The notes under the pieces: generated by a model | What the model saw: the letters and a program-made list of their open reading frames with translations, nothing else | The model's database searches: none | What the model was told of the DNA's origin: nothing | Assembly: GCA_045589235.1 (NCBI GenBank) | Contig: JAZNOR010000080.1 | Location: forward strand, 1 to 55,541 | Reading direction: 5' to 3' | Origin: RGIG7332 sp045589235 | Lineage (GTDB): Bacteria > Bacillota > Clostridia > Oscillospirales > JAAYXM01 | Length of the DNA stretch: 55,541 nucleotides | In this document: positions 41,203 through 50,169 of the stretch, piece by piece | How the letters are laid out: every line of letters begins with the position of its first letter | Numbering within the stretch: the first letter of the stretch is position 1 | Translations under genes and position numbers: made by a program

Positions 41203-42642
41203 ATGGAGCGTCCAATGAATTTGACAATGCTTATGGACTTCTATGAGCTCACAATGTCAAAGGGTTATTTTGACCACAATATGCAGGATCAGATTGCATA
41301 TTTTGATATGTTCTACCGCAAAACGCCGGATAAGGGCGGATATGCAATTATGGCGGGTGTTGAACAGCTTATTGGGTATTTAAATAATTTATCCTTCGAG
41401 GATGAAGATATTGAATTTTTGCGCAGTAAGCAGATGTTTAATGAAGAGTTTTTGGAATATTTAAGAAACTTTGAGTTTAAAGCTGATGTCTGGGCAATTC
41501 CTGAAGGAACACCGATTTTCCCGGGCGAGCCGATTGTTACCGTCAGAGGTACTGCAATTGAAGCTCAGCTCGTTGAAACGATGATTTTGCTCACTGTAAA
41601 TCACCAGAGTCTTATTGCAACTAAGGCAAGCAGAATTGTCAGGGCAGCTCAGGGAAGACCGGTTATGGAATTTGGCTCACGTCGTGCGCAGGGTTATGAC
41701 GGTGCGATTTACGGTGCACGAGCTGCATACATCGGCGGATGCGTAGGTACTGCGTGCACAATTTGTGAGCGTGATTACGGAATACCGGCGCTTGGTACAA
41801 TGGCTCATTCATGGGTTCAGATGTTCCCGAGCGAGTATGAGGCGTTTGAAGCGTATGCGAAGGCTTGGCCGTCCAGATGCTCACTACTTGTTGACACATA
41901 TAATGTATTGAAATCAGGCGTTCCTAATGCAATCCGTGTGTTCAAGGAAGTGCTTGTACCGATGGGATATCGTCCGTCTAGCATTCGAATTGACAGCGGC
42001 GATATAACTTACTTATCACAGAAGGCGCGTAAGATGCTTGATGATGCGGGGTTTGAGGATTGTAAAATTATCGTTTCAAATGCGCTTGATGAATACATCA
42101 TTCGCGACCTTATTATGCAGGGTGCGAAAGTAGATTCGTTCGGTGTAGGTGAGAGACTTATTACTTCTCGTTCAGAACCGGTTTTTGGCGGTGTTTACAA
42201 GCTTGTTGCCGTTGAAAAGAATGGTGAGATTATCCCGAAAATTAAAATTTCAGAAAATGTTGAAAAGATTACAACTCCCGGATTTAAGCAAGTGTGGCGT
42301 CTTTTTGACAACGAATCAGGTAAGGCGATGGCAGATGTTATGTCACTTCACAGTGAGATTATTGATGACAACGAGCCGTATGAGATCTTTGACCCTGAGT
42401 TCACGTGGAAGAAGAAGGTCATAACAAACTTCACGGCAAAGCCGCTTCTCACACCAATTTTTGAAAAGGGCAAATGTGTATATGAGAGTCCGTCAATTGA
42501 TGAGATAAGAAGTCTTTGCGCAGACAATCTGGAAAATCTCTGGAGTGAGGTTATGCGCTTTGAAAATCCGCATAAATATTATGTTGATATGTCAAAGAAA
42601 CTATGGAAAATGCGTGAAGAGTTGCTCAGTTCACAGCAGTAA
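41203..42642 (+). CDS. pncB: Nicotinate phosphoribosyltransferase
   Basis: 479-residue enzyme joining nicotinate to PRPP (with ATP) to give NaMN. MNLTMLMDFYELTMSKGYFD (about 5-24), AYFDMFYRKTPDKGGYAI (about 31-48), VMEFGSRRAQGYDGAIYGARAAYIGG (in parts, about 155-180), LVDTYNVLKSGVPNAI (about 228) and IRIDSGDITYLS (about 262). Start ATG 41203 follows CAGGAGATGAC; a TTG at 41155 inside rpiB is rejected. Together with pncA and nadE at 25 kb this gives nicotinamide salvage apart from NadD. Confidence 0.93.
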   Translation: MERPMNLTMLMDFYELTMSKGYFDHNMQDQIAYFDMFYRKTPDKGGYAIMAGVEQLIGYLNNLSFEDEDIEFLRSKQMFNEEFLEYLRNFEFKADVWAIPEGTPIFPGEPIVTVRGTAIEAQLVETMILLTVNHQSLIATKASRIVRAAQGRPVMEFGSRRAQGYDGAIYGARAAYIGGCVGTACTICERDYGIPALGTMAHSWVQMFPSEYEAFEAYAKAWPSRCSLLVDTYNVLKSGVPNAIRVFKEVLVPMGYRPSSIRIDSGDITYLSQKARKMLDDAGFEDCKIIVSNALDEYIIRDLIMQGAKVDSFGVGERLITSRSEPVFGGVYKLVAVEKNGEIIPKIKISENVEKITTPGFKQVWRLFDNESGKAMADVMSLHSEIIDDNEPYEIFDPEFTWKKKVITNFTAKPLLTPIFEKGKCVYESPSIDEIRSLCADNLENLWSEVMRFENPHKYYVDMSKKLWKMREELLSSQQ

Positions 42643-42646
42643 AATT

Positions 42647-42679
42647 AAAAGCACAGTTTTTTAAAAACTGTGCTTTTTT
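42647..42679 (+). terminator. Terminator after pncB
   Basis: Arms AAAAGCACAGTTTTT and AAAAACTGTGCTTTTTT. Confidence 0.88.
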
Positions 42680-42729
42680 AGTGCCAAAAGCAAAATAAGT
42701 TACAAAGAAATTCAAGTTATTTAGTTAAT

Positions 42730-42776
42730 GTGCACAAAAATATTGCGGTTATTTTTACATACTATCAATTGTGCAC
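42730..42776. promoter_or_regulatory. Operator-like site upstream of EF-G-like gene
   Basis: CACAAAAATATTGCGGTTA followed by TTTTTAC (42733-42758) is nearly the same as the palindrome upstream of lrp-pnt at 32774. Outer inverted copies of GTGCACAA (42730-42737) and TTGTGCAC (42769-42776) enclose it, the latter overlapping the -35 box. Confidence 0.45.
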
Positions 42777-42797
42777 AGACGAAGGATATTGTATAAT
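42769..42797 (+). promoter_or_regulatory. Promoter of EF-G-like gene
   Basis: TTGTGC (42769-42774), a 17-base spacer, TATAAT (42792-42797). AAAGGAGAG lies before ATG 42850. Confidence 0.55.
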
Positions 42798-42849
42798 TAT
42801 TTTAAAGTAAATGTTGCACAAGTAGTTGCAACAAAAGGAGAGATAAACA

Positions 42850-44922
42850 ATGAAAGCCTATCCCGCAGAAAAAATAAGAAACATAGTCTTACTTGGTCAC
42901 GGTGGAGACGGAAAGACTTCACTCGCTGAGAGCCTTCTTTATATGTCAAAGGGTTCAGACCGACTTGGAAAAATTGCTGACGGAAATACAGTATCTGACT
43001 TTGATACTGAAGAAATAAAGAGAAAAATTTCAATTTCAACTTCACTCATTCCGGTAGAGTTTAATGACCATAAAATTAATGTTTTAGATGCTCCGGGATA
43101 TCTTGATTTCGGCGGTGAGCGCCAACAGGCACTCCGTGTTGCAGGTTGTGCGGTTATCGTTTGCAGTGCAAAAAACGGCGTTGGCGTAGGAACAGAACTT
43201 GCTTGGAGAAGAACTGCTATACGCAAAGTTCCGCGAATGATTTATATTTCAAAAATTGATGAAGAAAATGCTGATTACTACAAGGCGTTTGAAGGTCTCC
43301 GTGACAAATTCGGCGTCTCCGTTTGCCCTATTGTTATTCCGGCAATCGTTGGAGGTAAAACAGTTGGTATCGTTGACGTTGTAAACTTAAAGGCTTATGA
43401 GCTCAAAGACGGTTCTGCTGTTGAAATGCCAATTCCGGAAGAAATGAAAGCTCAGGTAGACACAGTTCGCGGTCAGATTTGCGAAAGTGTTGCTGAAACA
43501 AGCGAAGAGTATATGAATAAGTACTTTGACGGTGAGGAATTCACCAATGAAGAGTTTATCCACGGCATAAATATTGGTCTTATGCAGGGAAGCTTAACAC
43601 CTGTATTCTGCGGCTCGGCTGCAACAGGTATCGGCTCACTCGCGCTCCTTCGTGGTCTTATTGATTATGCTCCGTCTCCGTTTGATATGCCGGCTGAAAT
43701 TGGCGAGGATGCAAATGGAGAGCTCGTTGATGTTGAGCGCACGGAAAAAGCTCCTACAAGAATTTTAGTTTTCAAGACCGTATCCGACCAGTACGGTAAA
43801 TTCTCATATTTTAAGGTTATGTCAGGTAAGGTTACCTCAGATATGACACTCGTAAATGCTCGCACAGGTGAGCAGGAAAAAATTGGCCATCTCTATTTTG
43901 TACGCGGCAAAAACCGTGTTGAAACAAAAGAAGTCGGCTTTGGCGATATCGGTGCTATTTCAAAGCTCGATAAGACCAAAACCGGTGATACTCTCTGCGC
44001 TACAAATGCAGTATTGTCACTCGGTGGTTTTGATTTGCCGAAACCTACATATTCACTTGCAGTTCTTCCGGCAGTAAAGGGAGGCGAAGAAAAGGTAGCA
44101 GCAGGTTTTGCGCGTCTTGCTGAAGAGGATTTAACCTTTACCGCAGTTAATAATAAGGAAACACATCAGTATATCATCAGCGGTTGCGGCGATATGCATA
44201 TTGATGTATTATGCTCAAAGCTTAAAGCTCGCTTTGCTGCAGATGTTGTTTTAGAAGCTCCGCGTGTTCCGTATCGCGAGAAGATTCGCAGAAAAGTTAA
44301 AGTTCAGGGTAAGCATAAGAAGCAGTCCGGCGGTCACGGTCAGTATGGTGATGTCTGGATGGAATTTGAGCCGGGCGATCAGGAAGATCTCGTATTTGAA
44401 GAAAAGGTTGTCGGAGGCGCTGTTCCAAAGAACTTCTTCCCGGCAGTTGAAAAAGGACTTCGAGAGAGTATTGCAAAGGGTGTTGTTGCAGGCTTCCCGG
44501 TAGTTTACTTAAAGGCTACACTCGTTGACGGTTCATATCACGATGTTGACTCATCTGAAATGGCATTTAAGGTAGCAGCAGCACTTGCTTATAAAGCAGG
44601 TCTTCCGCAGGCAAATCCGGTTCTTCTTGAGCCGATTGGTCACCTTGCAGTAACAGTTCCGGATAGCTTCATGGGCGATGTTATGGGTGATTTAAATAAA
44701 CGTCGCGGCCGAGTGCTCGGCATGAACCCGGCAGAAGGTGGAATGCAGACGATTGAAGCTGAAGTTCCGATGGCTGAAATGCACTCATACACAATCGACC
44801 TTCGTTCAATTACACAGGGTCGTGGAAGCTTTGAGTTTGAATTTGTTCGCTATGAAGAAGCTCCGATGAATGTTCAGGAGAAAATCGTTGCTGAACGCGC
44901 TGAATTCCTTAAAGAAGAATAA
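42850..44922 (+). CDS. EF-G-like translational GTPase (EF-G2 type)
   Basis: 690-residue GTPase with the full EF-G domain set. P-loop GHGGDGKTS (about 17-25) replaces the classic GHVDAGKT; switch II is DAPGYLDF (about 80-87); the guanine motif is SKID (about 138) instead of NKxD. Domain II is about 290-390, domain IV has KKQSGGHGQYGDVWMEF (about 489-505), and the C-terminal domain has ITQGRGSFEFEFVRYEE. These features fit the EF-G2/EF-G-like branch, whose role differs from canonical FusA. It is monocistronic. Confidence 0.88.
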   Translation: MKAYPAEKIRNIVLLGHGGDGKTSLAESLLYMSKGSDRLGKIADGNTVSDFDTEEIKRKISISTSLIPVEFNDHKINVLDAPGYLDFGGERQQALRVAGCAVIVCSAKNGVGVGTELAWRRTAIRKVPRMIYISKIDEENADYYKAFEGLRDKFGVSVCPIVIPAIVGGKTVGIVDVVNLKAYELKDGSAVEMPIPEEMKAQVDTVRGQICESVAETSEEYMNKYFDGEEFTNEEFIHGINIGLMQGSLTPVFCGSAATGIGSLALLRGLIDYAPSPFDMPAEIGEDANGELVDVERTEKAPTRILVFKTVSDQYGKFSYFKVMSGKVTSDMTLVNARTGEQEKIGHLYFVRGKNRVETKEVGFGDIGAISKLDKTKTGDTLCATNAVLSLGGFDLPKPTYSLAVLPAVKGGEEKVAAGFARLAEEDLTFTAVNNKETHQYIISGCGDMHIDVLCSKLKARFAADVVLEAPRVPYREKIRRKVKVQGKHKKQSGGHGQYGDVWMEFEPGDQEDLVFEEKVVGGAVPKNFFPAVEKGLRESIAKGVVAGFPVVYLKATLVDGSYHDVDSSEMAFKVAAALAYKAGLPQANPVLLEPIGHLAVTVPDSFMGDVMGDLNKRRGRVLGMNPAEGGMQTIEAEVPMAEMHSYTIDLRSITQGRGSFEFEFVRYEEAPMNVQEKIVAERAEFLKEE

Positions 44923-44928
44923 TTTTTT

Positions 44929-44965
44929 AAAGAAGCCGAAAGTTTTTTGCTTTCGGCTTCTTTTG
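44929..44965 (+). terminator. Terminator after EF-G-like gene
   Basis: Arms AAAGAAGCCGAAAG and CTTTCGGCTTCTTTT. Confidence 0.88.
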
Positions 44966-45025
44966 TATTTTCTGCGTAAAATTGGGAAAACTAGCGATAA
45001 AATACGCAGGAAAGGGAATATTCAA

Positions 45026-45718
45026 ATGGGCGAAAAGAATACAGATATCCGCGAGCAGGATAGGGAAGATATAATTGAATCGGGATCGATCACCGCACAT
45101 TCAAAAAAAGGAAATATACATTGCATAACTATAGCCGGTCAAATTGAAGGGCATATGGTTTTACCATCGGAGAATAAAACAACAAAATATGAACACGTGT
45201 GTCCGCAACTTGCAGCAATTGAAGAGAGTGATGAAATAGACGGACTTTTAATTTTACTAAACACAGTTGGCGGTGATATAGAGGCAGGACTTGCTATTGC
45301 AGAGCTTATTTCCAGCATGAAAACGCCAACAGTATCGTTGATTTTGGGTGGCGGCCATTCTATTGGAGTGCCGCTTGCAGTGTCGGCTAAAAAGTCGTTT
45401 ATTGCACCGAGTGCCGCAGTTACAATTCACCCTGTAAGAATGAACGGAGTAATTGTAGGCACGCCGCAGACCTATAACTATTTTGAGCGTGTGCAAGAGA
45501 GAATAGTTAATTTTGTGAGCAAAAATTCAAATATAAAAGAGAATGTTTTTCGCAACTATATGCTCAAGGTAGGCGAGCTTGCAACCGATGTTGGGTCGGT
45601 AATTTACGGCGAAGAAGCAGTGGAGGTTGGGCTAATCGATTCGTTAGGCGGATTATCTGATGCACTTGAGTATTTGCACGAGGAAATTGCAAAGCGGAAA
45701 AATCAAGAAAATCAGTAA
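45026..45718 (+). CDS. tepA: TepA/YmfB-type ClpP-fold serine protease
   Basis: 230-residue ClpP-crotonase-fold protease. ESGSITAHSKKGNIHCITIAGQIEGH (in parts), LLILLNTVGGDIEAGLAIAELI (about 77-98), ILGGGHSIGVPLAVSA (about 108-123; catalytic Ser in GHSIG), TIHPVRMNG with the His (about 136) and a C-terminal GLIDSLGGL. The TepA family is linked to protein export and spore development in Bacillus. ATG 45026 after AAAGGGAA is the start; the longer frame from 44870 overlaps the EF-G-like gene and the terminator. Confidence 0.85.
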   Translation: MGEKNTDIREQDREDIIESGSITAHSKKGNIHCITIAGQIEGHMVLPSENKTTKYEHVCPQLAAIEESDEIDGLLILLNTVGGDIEAGLAIAELISSMKTPTVSLILGGGHSIGVPLAVSAKKSFIAPSAAVTIHPVRMNGVIVGTPQTYNYFERVQERIVNFVSKNSNIKENVFRNYMLKVGELATDVGSVIYGEEAVEVGLIDSLGGLSDALEYLHEEIAKRKNQENQ

Positions 45719-45736
45719 AAACTTTTGCGAAAACTA

Positions 45737-45765
45737 TTGAAAAATTTAATTTTTTTCTGTATTAT
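45737..45765 (+). promoter_or_regulatory. Promoter of DUF1858 gene
   Basis: TTGAAA (45737-45742), a 17-base spacer, TATTAT (45760-45765), then AAGGAGG before ATG 45799. Confidence 0.55.
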
Positions 45766-45798
45766 ATTCTTATAATATATTTTAAGGAGGTCCTTATC

Positions 45799-45999
45799 AT
45801 GACTGAAGTAACAAAGGATACTATCATTGGTGATGTTTTGGATTTTGACCAGTCTACTGCTGTGTATTTCTTGGAGATTGGTATGCATTGCTTAGGATGT
45901 CCGGCTTCACGCGGCGAGACGATTGAGCAGGCTTGCGCAGTTCACGGCGTAGATATGGATGCATTACTTGCAAAACTCAACGCACATTTGGCAAAGTAA
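45799..45999 (+). CDS. DUF1858-domain small disulfide-type protein
   Basis: 66 residues. ITGDVL-like IIGDVLDFDQSTAVYFLEIGMHCLGCPASRGETIEQAC (in parts) carries the conserved CxxC (about 31-34) of the DUF1858/ScdA-N-like family, often linked to hybrid-cluster proteins and redox or iron-sulfur chemistry. The precise role is unknown. It has its own promoter and terminator. Confidence 0.85.
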   Translation: MTEVTKDTIIGDVLDFDQSTAVYFLEIGMHCLGCPASRGETIEQACAVHGVDMDALLAKLNAHLAK

Positions 46000-46011
46000 T
46001 TTTTCTGTTAC

Positions 46012-46052
46012 GAAAACCTCTTGCTAAGCTTTATTGTCAGCAAGGGGTTTTT
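46012..46052 (+). terminator. Terminator after DUF1858 gene
   Basis: Arms AAACCTCTTGCT and AGCAAGGGGTTT with a 13-base loop and a T-tail. Confidence 0.75.
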
Positions 46053-46081
46053 CTATACACATATAAGGCAGAGGGAAGAAA

Positions 46082-46756
46082 ATGATAGCACTTACTCCGC
46101 GGCTTTCCGCGATTGTCAACGAAGTTAATAACGTAAAATGTGCAATTGACGTAGGTTGTGACCACGCGCAGGTAGGTATCTATCTCGCCCAAGCGGGTAA
46201 AGTTTTAAAAATGACCGTTAGCGATATAAACGACGGGCCGATTGAGAGAGCACGCCGTGCCGTGAGTGATGCCGGCCTTTCGGATAAAATAACTTGTGTT
46301 AAAACGGATGGTTTGTGTGGTATTGAGCCACAAGAGTGTGTTATAATAGCAGGCATGGGCGGGGAGCTCATTCGTGATATTTTAATTAAAGCACCTTGGA
46401 CTAAAACAAATTGCCGTCTTATACTCCAACCAATGTCTATGGCGCCTGTGTTGCGTAAGTTTTTATTTGAAAACGAGTATAAAATACTTCGCGAAACTAT
46501 TGTGCGCGAGGGCGAAAAGTTATATACGGTTTTGACTGTAGAAGCGGGGGAAACAGACGAGTATTCCGAGGCAGATTTATATTTATCTGACTTGTCGCAC
46601 CCGAATGCAGTTGAATATTTAAATAAAATAATTAATGCGCTTATAAAAGCCAAAGATGGAATGAAAAAGGCAGAAACGCCTGATTTGCTTGAAATTGAGC
46701 GAACAACAAAGCTTATATCAGAGCTTGAGAGGAGATGTGAAGAGTGCCAAAAGTAA
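46082..46756 (+). CDS. trmK: tRNA (adenine(22)-N1)-methyltransferase TrmK
   Basis: 224-residue class I methyltransferase. LTPRLSAIVNEV (about 4-15), AIDVGCDHAQVGIYLA (SAM motif I, about 21-36), DINDGPIERARR (about 48), IIAGMGGELIRDIL (about 87-100), LILQPMS (about 113) and IVREGEKLYTVLTVE. It methylates A22 of tRNA(Ser) and others in Bacillus. It overlaps the Nif3-like gene by 13 bases, the usual Firmicutes pairing. Confidence 0.92.
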   Translation: MIALTPRLSAIVNEVNNVKCAIDVGCDHAQVGIYLAQAGKVLKMTVSDINDGPIERARRAVSDAGLSDKITCVKTDGLCGIEPQECVIIAGMGGELIRDILIKAPWTKTNCRLILQPMSMAPVLRKFLFENEYKILRETIVREGEKLYTVLTVEAGETDEYSEADLYLSDLSHPNAVEYLNKIINALIKAKDGMKKAETPDLLEIERTTKLISELERRCEECQK

Positions 46757-47526
46757 TTGACGTTTTAAATTTTTTAAATGAGCTTGCGCCGATGCATTAC
46801 GCTATGAGTTTTGACAATGTTGGTTTGCTCGTTGGCGATGCGGAACGTGAGGTTTCAAAAATACTCATAGCTCTTGATATCACGGCAAAAGTGATTGATG
46901 AAGCTAAAGAGACTGGTGCTGACTTAATCGTTGCGCATCATCCGGTTATATTTGAACCGTTAAAACGTGTGGTTTCAGGCGATGTTACGGCAAATCACAT
47001 AATTTCACTTATTGAAAATAAAATATCGGCAATCTGTATGCACACAAATTTGGATGCAGCGCAGAATGGCGTTAATGATGCATTATCTGATGCACTTTTA
47101 ATTTCAAAGGAAGCTGTGCTTGAACCAATTGAAGAAGTTGGTATCGGCAGGGTTGGAAAATTGAATTCAAAAATGAATTTTGATGAGTTTTTAAACTTTG
47201 TTTCAGATAAGCTTAAAACCGATGGGCTAAGATACTTAAAGGTAAATAACACCGTATCACGTGTAGCAGTTGGAGGCGGCGCATGCGGTAGTATGTTAAA
47301 TAATGCAAAAGCACTTGGCGCTGATACATTTGTAACCGCTGATATTAAGCACTCGCAATGGATTGAGGCGGAAGAAATTGGAATTAACTTAATTGATGCG
47401 GGCCATTTTTCAACCGAAAATGTAATAACGGCACCGCTCACTGCAAAACTTGCGAAAAAGTTTTGTGATATATCAGTTAATTTGGCAAAAAACATATCTG
47501 AACCAATGAAGTATTATAAAAAATAG
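46744..47526 (+). CDS. Nif3-like dinuclear-metal protein (YqfO family)
   Basis: 260 residues, GTG start inside trmK. Metal ligands are visible in LIVAHHPVIFEP (about 60-71), CMHTNLDAAQNGVND (about 99-113) and DAGHFSTE (about 219-226). Often annotated GTP cyclohydrolase 1 type 2, which is not well proven. It is the short form, without the central PII-like insert of B. subtilis YqfO (about 370 residues). Confidence 0.88.
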   Translation: MPKVIDVLNFLNELAPMHYAMSFDNVGLLVGDAEREVSKILIALDITAKVIDEAKETGADLIVAHHPVIFEPLKRVVSGDVTANHIISLIENKISAICMHTNLDAAQNGVNDALSDALLISKEAVLEPIEEVGIGRVGKLNSKMNFDEFLNFVSDKLKTDGLRYLKVNNTVSRVAVGGGACGSMLNNAKALGADTFVTADIKHSQWIEAEEIGINLIDAGHFSTENVITAPLTAKLAKKFCDISVNLAKNISEPMKYYKK

Positions 47527-47539
47527 GAGGTAGCGAGAA

Positions 47540-49279
47540 ATGGCACTTGATGCACTGTTTTTGTCACATCTTGCAAATGAATTGAATAGCGTACTAAGTG
47601 CCGCTCGTATTGATAAAATTCATCAGCCTGAGCGTGATGAAATAATTATGAATTTGCGTGCGCCTAGCGGAAATATACGTTTGCTTCTATCGGCCGGTTC
47701 CAGTTATCCGCGCGTTAACTTAACTGAAAAAACACGCGAAAATCCGCAAACACCACCAATGTTCTGTATGCTGCTTCGCAAGTATTTTGCAGGTGGTAGG
47801 ATTGTTTCCGTAACCCAACCACGTCTTGAACGAATTATCGACATCACAGTTGAAGGTAATGACGAAATGGGCATCTTAACCCGAAAAACAGTTACAATTG
47901 AGCTTATGGGCAGATACTCAAATATCGTCCTGCGCGACGGGGAAGACAGGGTTTTAGATTGCTTAAAGAGAATTGACTTGGAAATGAGCGAAAAGCGCCA
48001 GGTGCTTCCGGGCCTTTTTTATGAATTACCGCCAGCGCAGGATAAGGTGGATGCACGAGATTTAAGCCGTGCGCAAATTTTGGATATGCTTATTGAGGAA
48101 GAAAAAGACATTTCAGCTGATAAGTGGGTAATATCAAACTTTCTCGGCTTTTCACCGCTTACCGCGCGTGAGGCATCATATCGTGCAAGCGGCTTTGTGG
48201 ATTCTCACTTAAATGAACTTACTTTAGACGAAAAAGAACGCCTTGCAGCCGCGGTTTACGATATTGCAAGCGGCGAGTGTAAGCCAACGGTTTTATATGA
48301 CGGGACAAAGCCTATTGATTTTTCGTACTGTGATATAACACAGTATGATGGGCATTATAATAAAGAGCGCGTTGAGTCTCTCTCAAAGCTTTTGGAAATC
48401 TATTTTGCAAAGCGCGATTTCGATGAGCGAATGCGCGCACGTTCTGCAAGTATTATAAAGACGGTTAAAAATGCAGTTTCGCGTGTTGAGCGAAAATTAT
48501 GGACGCAGAAAAGCGAAGTACAGGATGCTAAGATGCGCGAGAAGTATCGCGAGTGGGGTGATATAATCACCGCTAATATCTATCGCTTAACCAAGGGTGA
48601 CACGAAGCTTATTGCGCAGAATTTCTTTTCGGAAAACGCCGAGGAAATTGAAATTCCGCTTGATGTGCGTCTGACTCCGCAGCAGAATGCGGCTAAGTAT
48701 TATAAAAATTACCATAGAATGAAAAATGCCGAAGCTGTGCTTGCAGTGCAGATTGAAGAGGGTGAACGCGAGCTTGTGTATTTAGAAAGTGTGCTTGAAA
48801 TGCTAAAGCTCTGCGAGAGCGAGGCGGACTTATCTGAGATCCGCGAAGAGCTCTCCGAGGGCGGATACTTAAAGGCGCAGGGGGGAAGAAGAAAAGCGAG
48901 ACCGCTTTCTCCACGTGAATTTGTATCAAGCGACGGGTTTAGAATTTATGCAGGTCGCAATAACAAGCAAAATGATTTATTAACGCTTAAAAGCGCCCTT
49001 AAAGGCGATATCTGGATGCATACGCAAAAGATACCGGGAAGCCATGTGATAGTCGAATGTGCGGGGCGTGACGTGCCTGATACAACACTTACCGAGGCGG
49101 CAACTATCTCGGCATATTATTCAAAGGCGCGCGAGTCGCAAAAAGTGCCGGTTGATTATACCCAAGTTAGAAATGTGAAAAAACCTCCGGGAGCAAAACC
49201 GGGCATGGTTATTTATAATAATTTTAAAACAGCTTTTGTTTCACCGAGTGAGGAAATGATAGAAAAACTTAAAAGATAG
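47540..49279 (+). CDS. rqcH: Rqc2 homologue RqcH (NFACT protein)
   Basis: 579 residues. The NFACT-N domain (about 1-200: ALDALFLSHLANEL, RIDKIHQPERDEII, TPPMFCMLLRKYFAGGRI), helical and coiled-coil segments (about 280-440) and the NFACT-R domain (about 460-575: DGFRIYAGRNNKQNDLLTLK, DIWMHTQKIPGSHVIVE). RqcH binds stalled 50S subunits and adds C-terminal alanine tails for degradation. Older names are FbpA or fibronectin-binding protein. RBS GGAGG; thioesterase follows. Confidence 0.93.
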   Translation: MALDALFLSHLANELNSVLSAARIDKIHQPERDEIIMNLRAPSGNIRLLLSAGSSYPRVNLTEKTRENPQTPPMFCMLLRKYFAGGRIVSVTQPRLERIIDITVEGNDEMGILTRKTVTIELMGRYSNIVLRDGEDRVLDCLKRIDLEMSEKRQVLPGLFYELPPAQDKVDARDLSRAQILDMLIEEEKDISADKWVISNFLGFSPLTAREASYRASGFVDSHLNELTLDEKERLAAAVYDIASGECKPTVLYDGTKPIDFSYCDITQYDGHYNKERVESLSKLLEIYFAKRDFDERMRARSASIIKTVKNAVSRVERKLWTQKSEVQDAKMREKYREWGDIITANIYRLTKGDTKLIAQNFFSENAEEIEIPLDVRLTPQQNAAKYYKNYHRMKNAEAVLAVQIEEGERELVYLESVLEMLKLCESEADLSEIREELSEGGYLKAQGGRRKARPLSPREFVSSDGFRIYAGRNNKQNDLLTLKSALKGDIWMHTQKIPGSHVIVECAGRDVPDTTLTEAATISAYYSKARESQKVPVDYTQVRNVKKPPGAKPGMVIYNNFKTAFVSPSEEMIEKLKR

Positions 49280-49290
49280 GAGGTGCTTAG

Positions 49291-49701
49291 GTGGTTAATT
49301 TAGAAAAAGTGCGCAAATTTTTTCTTGCTGATAAATTTGCAATGGAAATTGGCATTAAGATTGAAGAAGCTGATGAAGGATATGCAAAATGTACGTTGAC
49401 GCCAAATGAGCACCATTTAAATGCAGGCGGTGCTGTACAGGGTGGGGCAACCTTTACTTTAGCAGATTTTGCTTTTGCTGTTGCATCAAATTGCACAGGG
49501 TCACTCACAGTATCGCTTGAAAACAATATTTCATTTATTGCACCGCCAAAAGGCAAGATAACAGCGATTGCCAAGGTTTGTCGTGAAACAAAAAGCGTTG
49601 CCTTTTGCGATGTTGAGGTTTTTGATGAAACTGAAAAGCTGGTTGCAAAAATGAGTGTCACAGGCTTTAAAAAAGGCGAAATAAAAGAATTAAAACCGTA
49701 A
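49291..49701 (+). CDS. PaaI-type hotdog thioesterase
   Basis: 136 residues, GTG start after AGGAGGTG. The hotdog-fold sequence EHHLNAGGAVQGGATFTLADFAFAVA (in parts, about 38-64) holds the HxxNxxG(G/A)xxHGG-type acyl-CoA thioesterase signature, with Gln in place of the usual His of the HGG. Likely substrates are aryl- or short acyl-CoA. It overlaps the bidirectional terminator. Confidence 0.85.
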   Translation: MVNLEKVRKFFLADKFAMEIGIKIEEADEGYAKCTLTPNEHHLNAGGAVQGGATFTLADFAFAVASNCTGSLTVSLENNISFIAPPKGKITAIAKVCRETKSVAFCDVEVFDETEKLVAKMSVTGFKKGEIKELKP

Positions 49702-49722
49702 GAGCTAGCTCTTACGGTTTTT
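49692..49722. terminator. Bidirectional terminator, thioesterase / dgkA
   Basis: Perfect 30-base palindrome (arms AAAACCGTAAGAGCT and AGCTCTTACGGTTTT) without a loop spacer. Both convergent stop codons lie within or beside it. Confidence 0.85.
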
Positions 49723-50169
49723 GAATATAAATATTAAATTTAAAACTACAGAAACTAAAAATAGAACAGCAACTAACGGATATGTAAAAAAGGTGTCAAA
49801 AACAGAGTTCCATACATCACGCGATAAGAAAATAAACAGACCTGCAATGGCAGAAAAGAATGCGCATACAAGTACAGAAGCTGCAGCAATGTCCTTTATA
49901 TGCATAATTGCATCGCGCCTGTCTTTCGTTACCTCGTTGCAAAGAAACTCAAGCGCGGTATTAAAAAGCTCTGCAGTTAAAACCAAAGCTGCGCAAATGC
50001 ATAAAACACCAATTTGCGCATTTGTAACTTTACCGATTATTGCAAAGAAAACAACATACAAAGTCATTGCAAGGTGAAAACGAAAATTTCTCTCGCTTTT
50101 AGTTACGTACTTTAATCCGTTGTATGCATATCTAAAGCTTTGTAAAAATTTAAAAAAACTATCTTTCAT
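49705..50169 (-). CDS. dgkA: Diacylglycerol/undecaprenol kinase DgkA
   Basis: 154-residue membrane kinase. FRYAYNGLKYVTKSERNFRFHL (in parts, about 12-33), ELFNTALEFLCNEVT (about 66-80; catalytic Glu) and KDIAAASVLV (about 92-101) with three to four membrane helices. In Firmicutes it mainly phosphorylates undecaprenol for wall lipid recycling. A PAP2 domain is absent. It overlaps ybeY by 4 bases. Confidence 0.92.
   Translation of the reverse strand: MKDSFFKFLQSFRYAYNGLKYVTKSERNFRFHLAMTLYVVFFAIIGKVTNAQIGVLCICAALVLTAELFNTALEFLCNEVTKDRRDAIMHIKDIAAASVLVCAFFSAIAGLFIFLSRDVWNSVFDTFFTYPLVAVLFLVSVVLNLIFIFKNRKS

Noticed and set aside
46995..47495. Reverse ORF opposite the Nif3-like gene
   Set aside because: A shadow frame: the forward gene has all metal-binding motifs.
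49721..50077. Forward ORF opposite dgkA
   Set aside because: The minus-strand gene is a clear DgkA with catalytic motif; the forward frame has no family match and no ribosome site.
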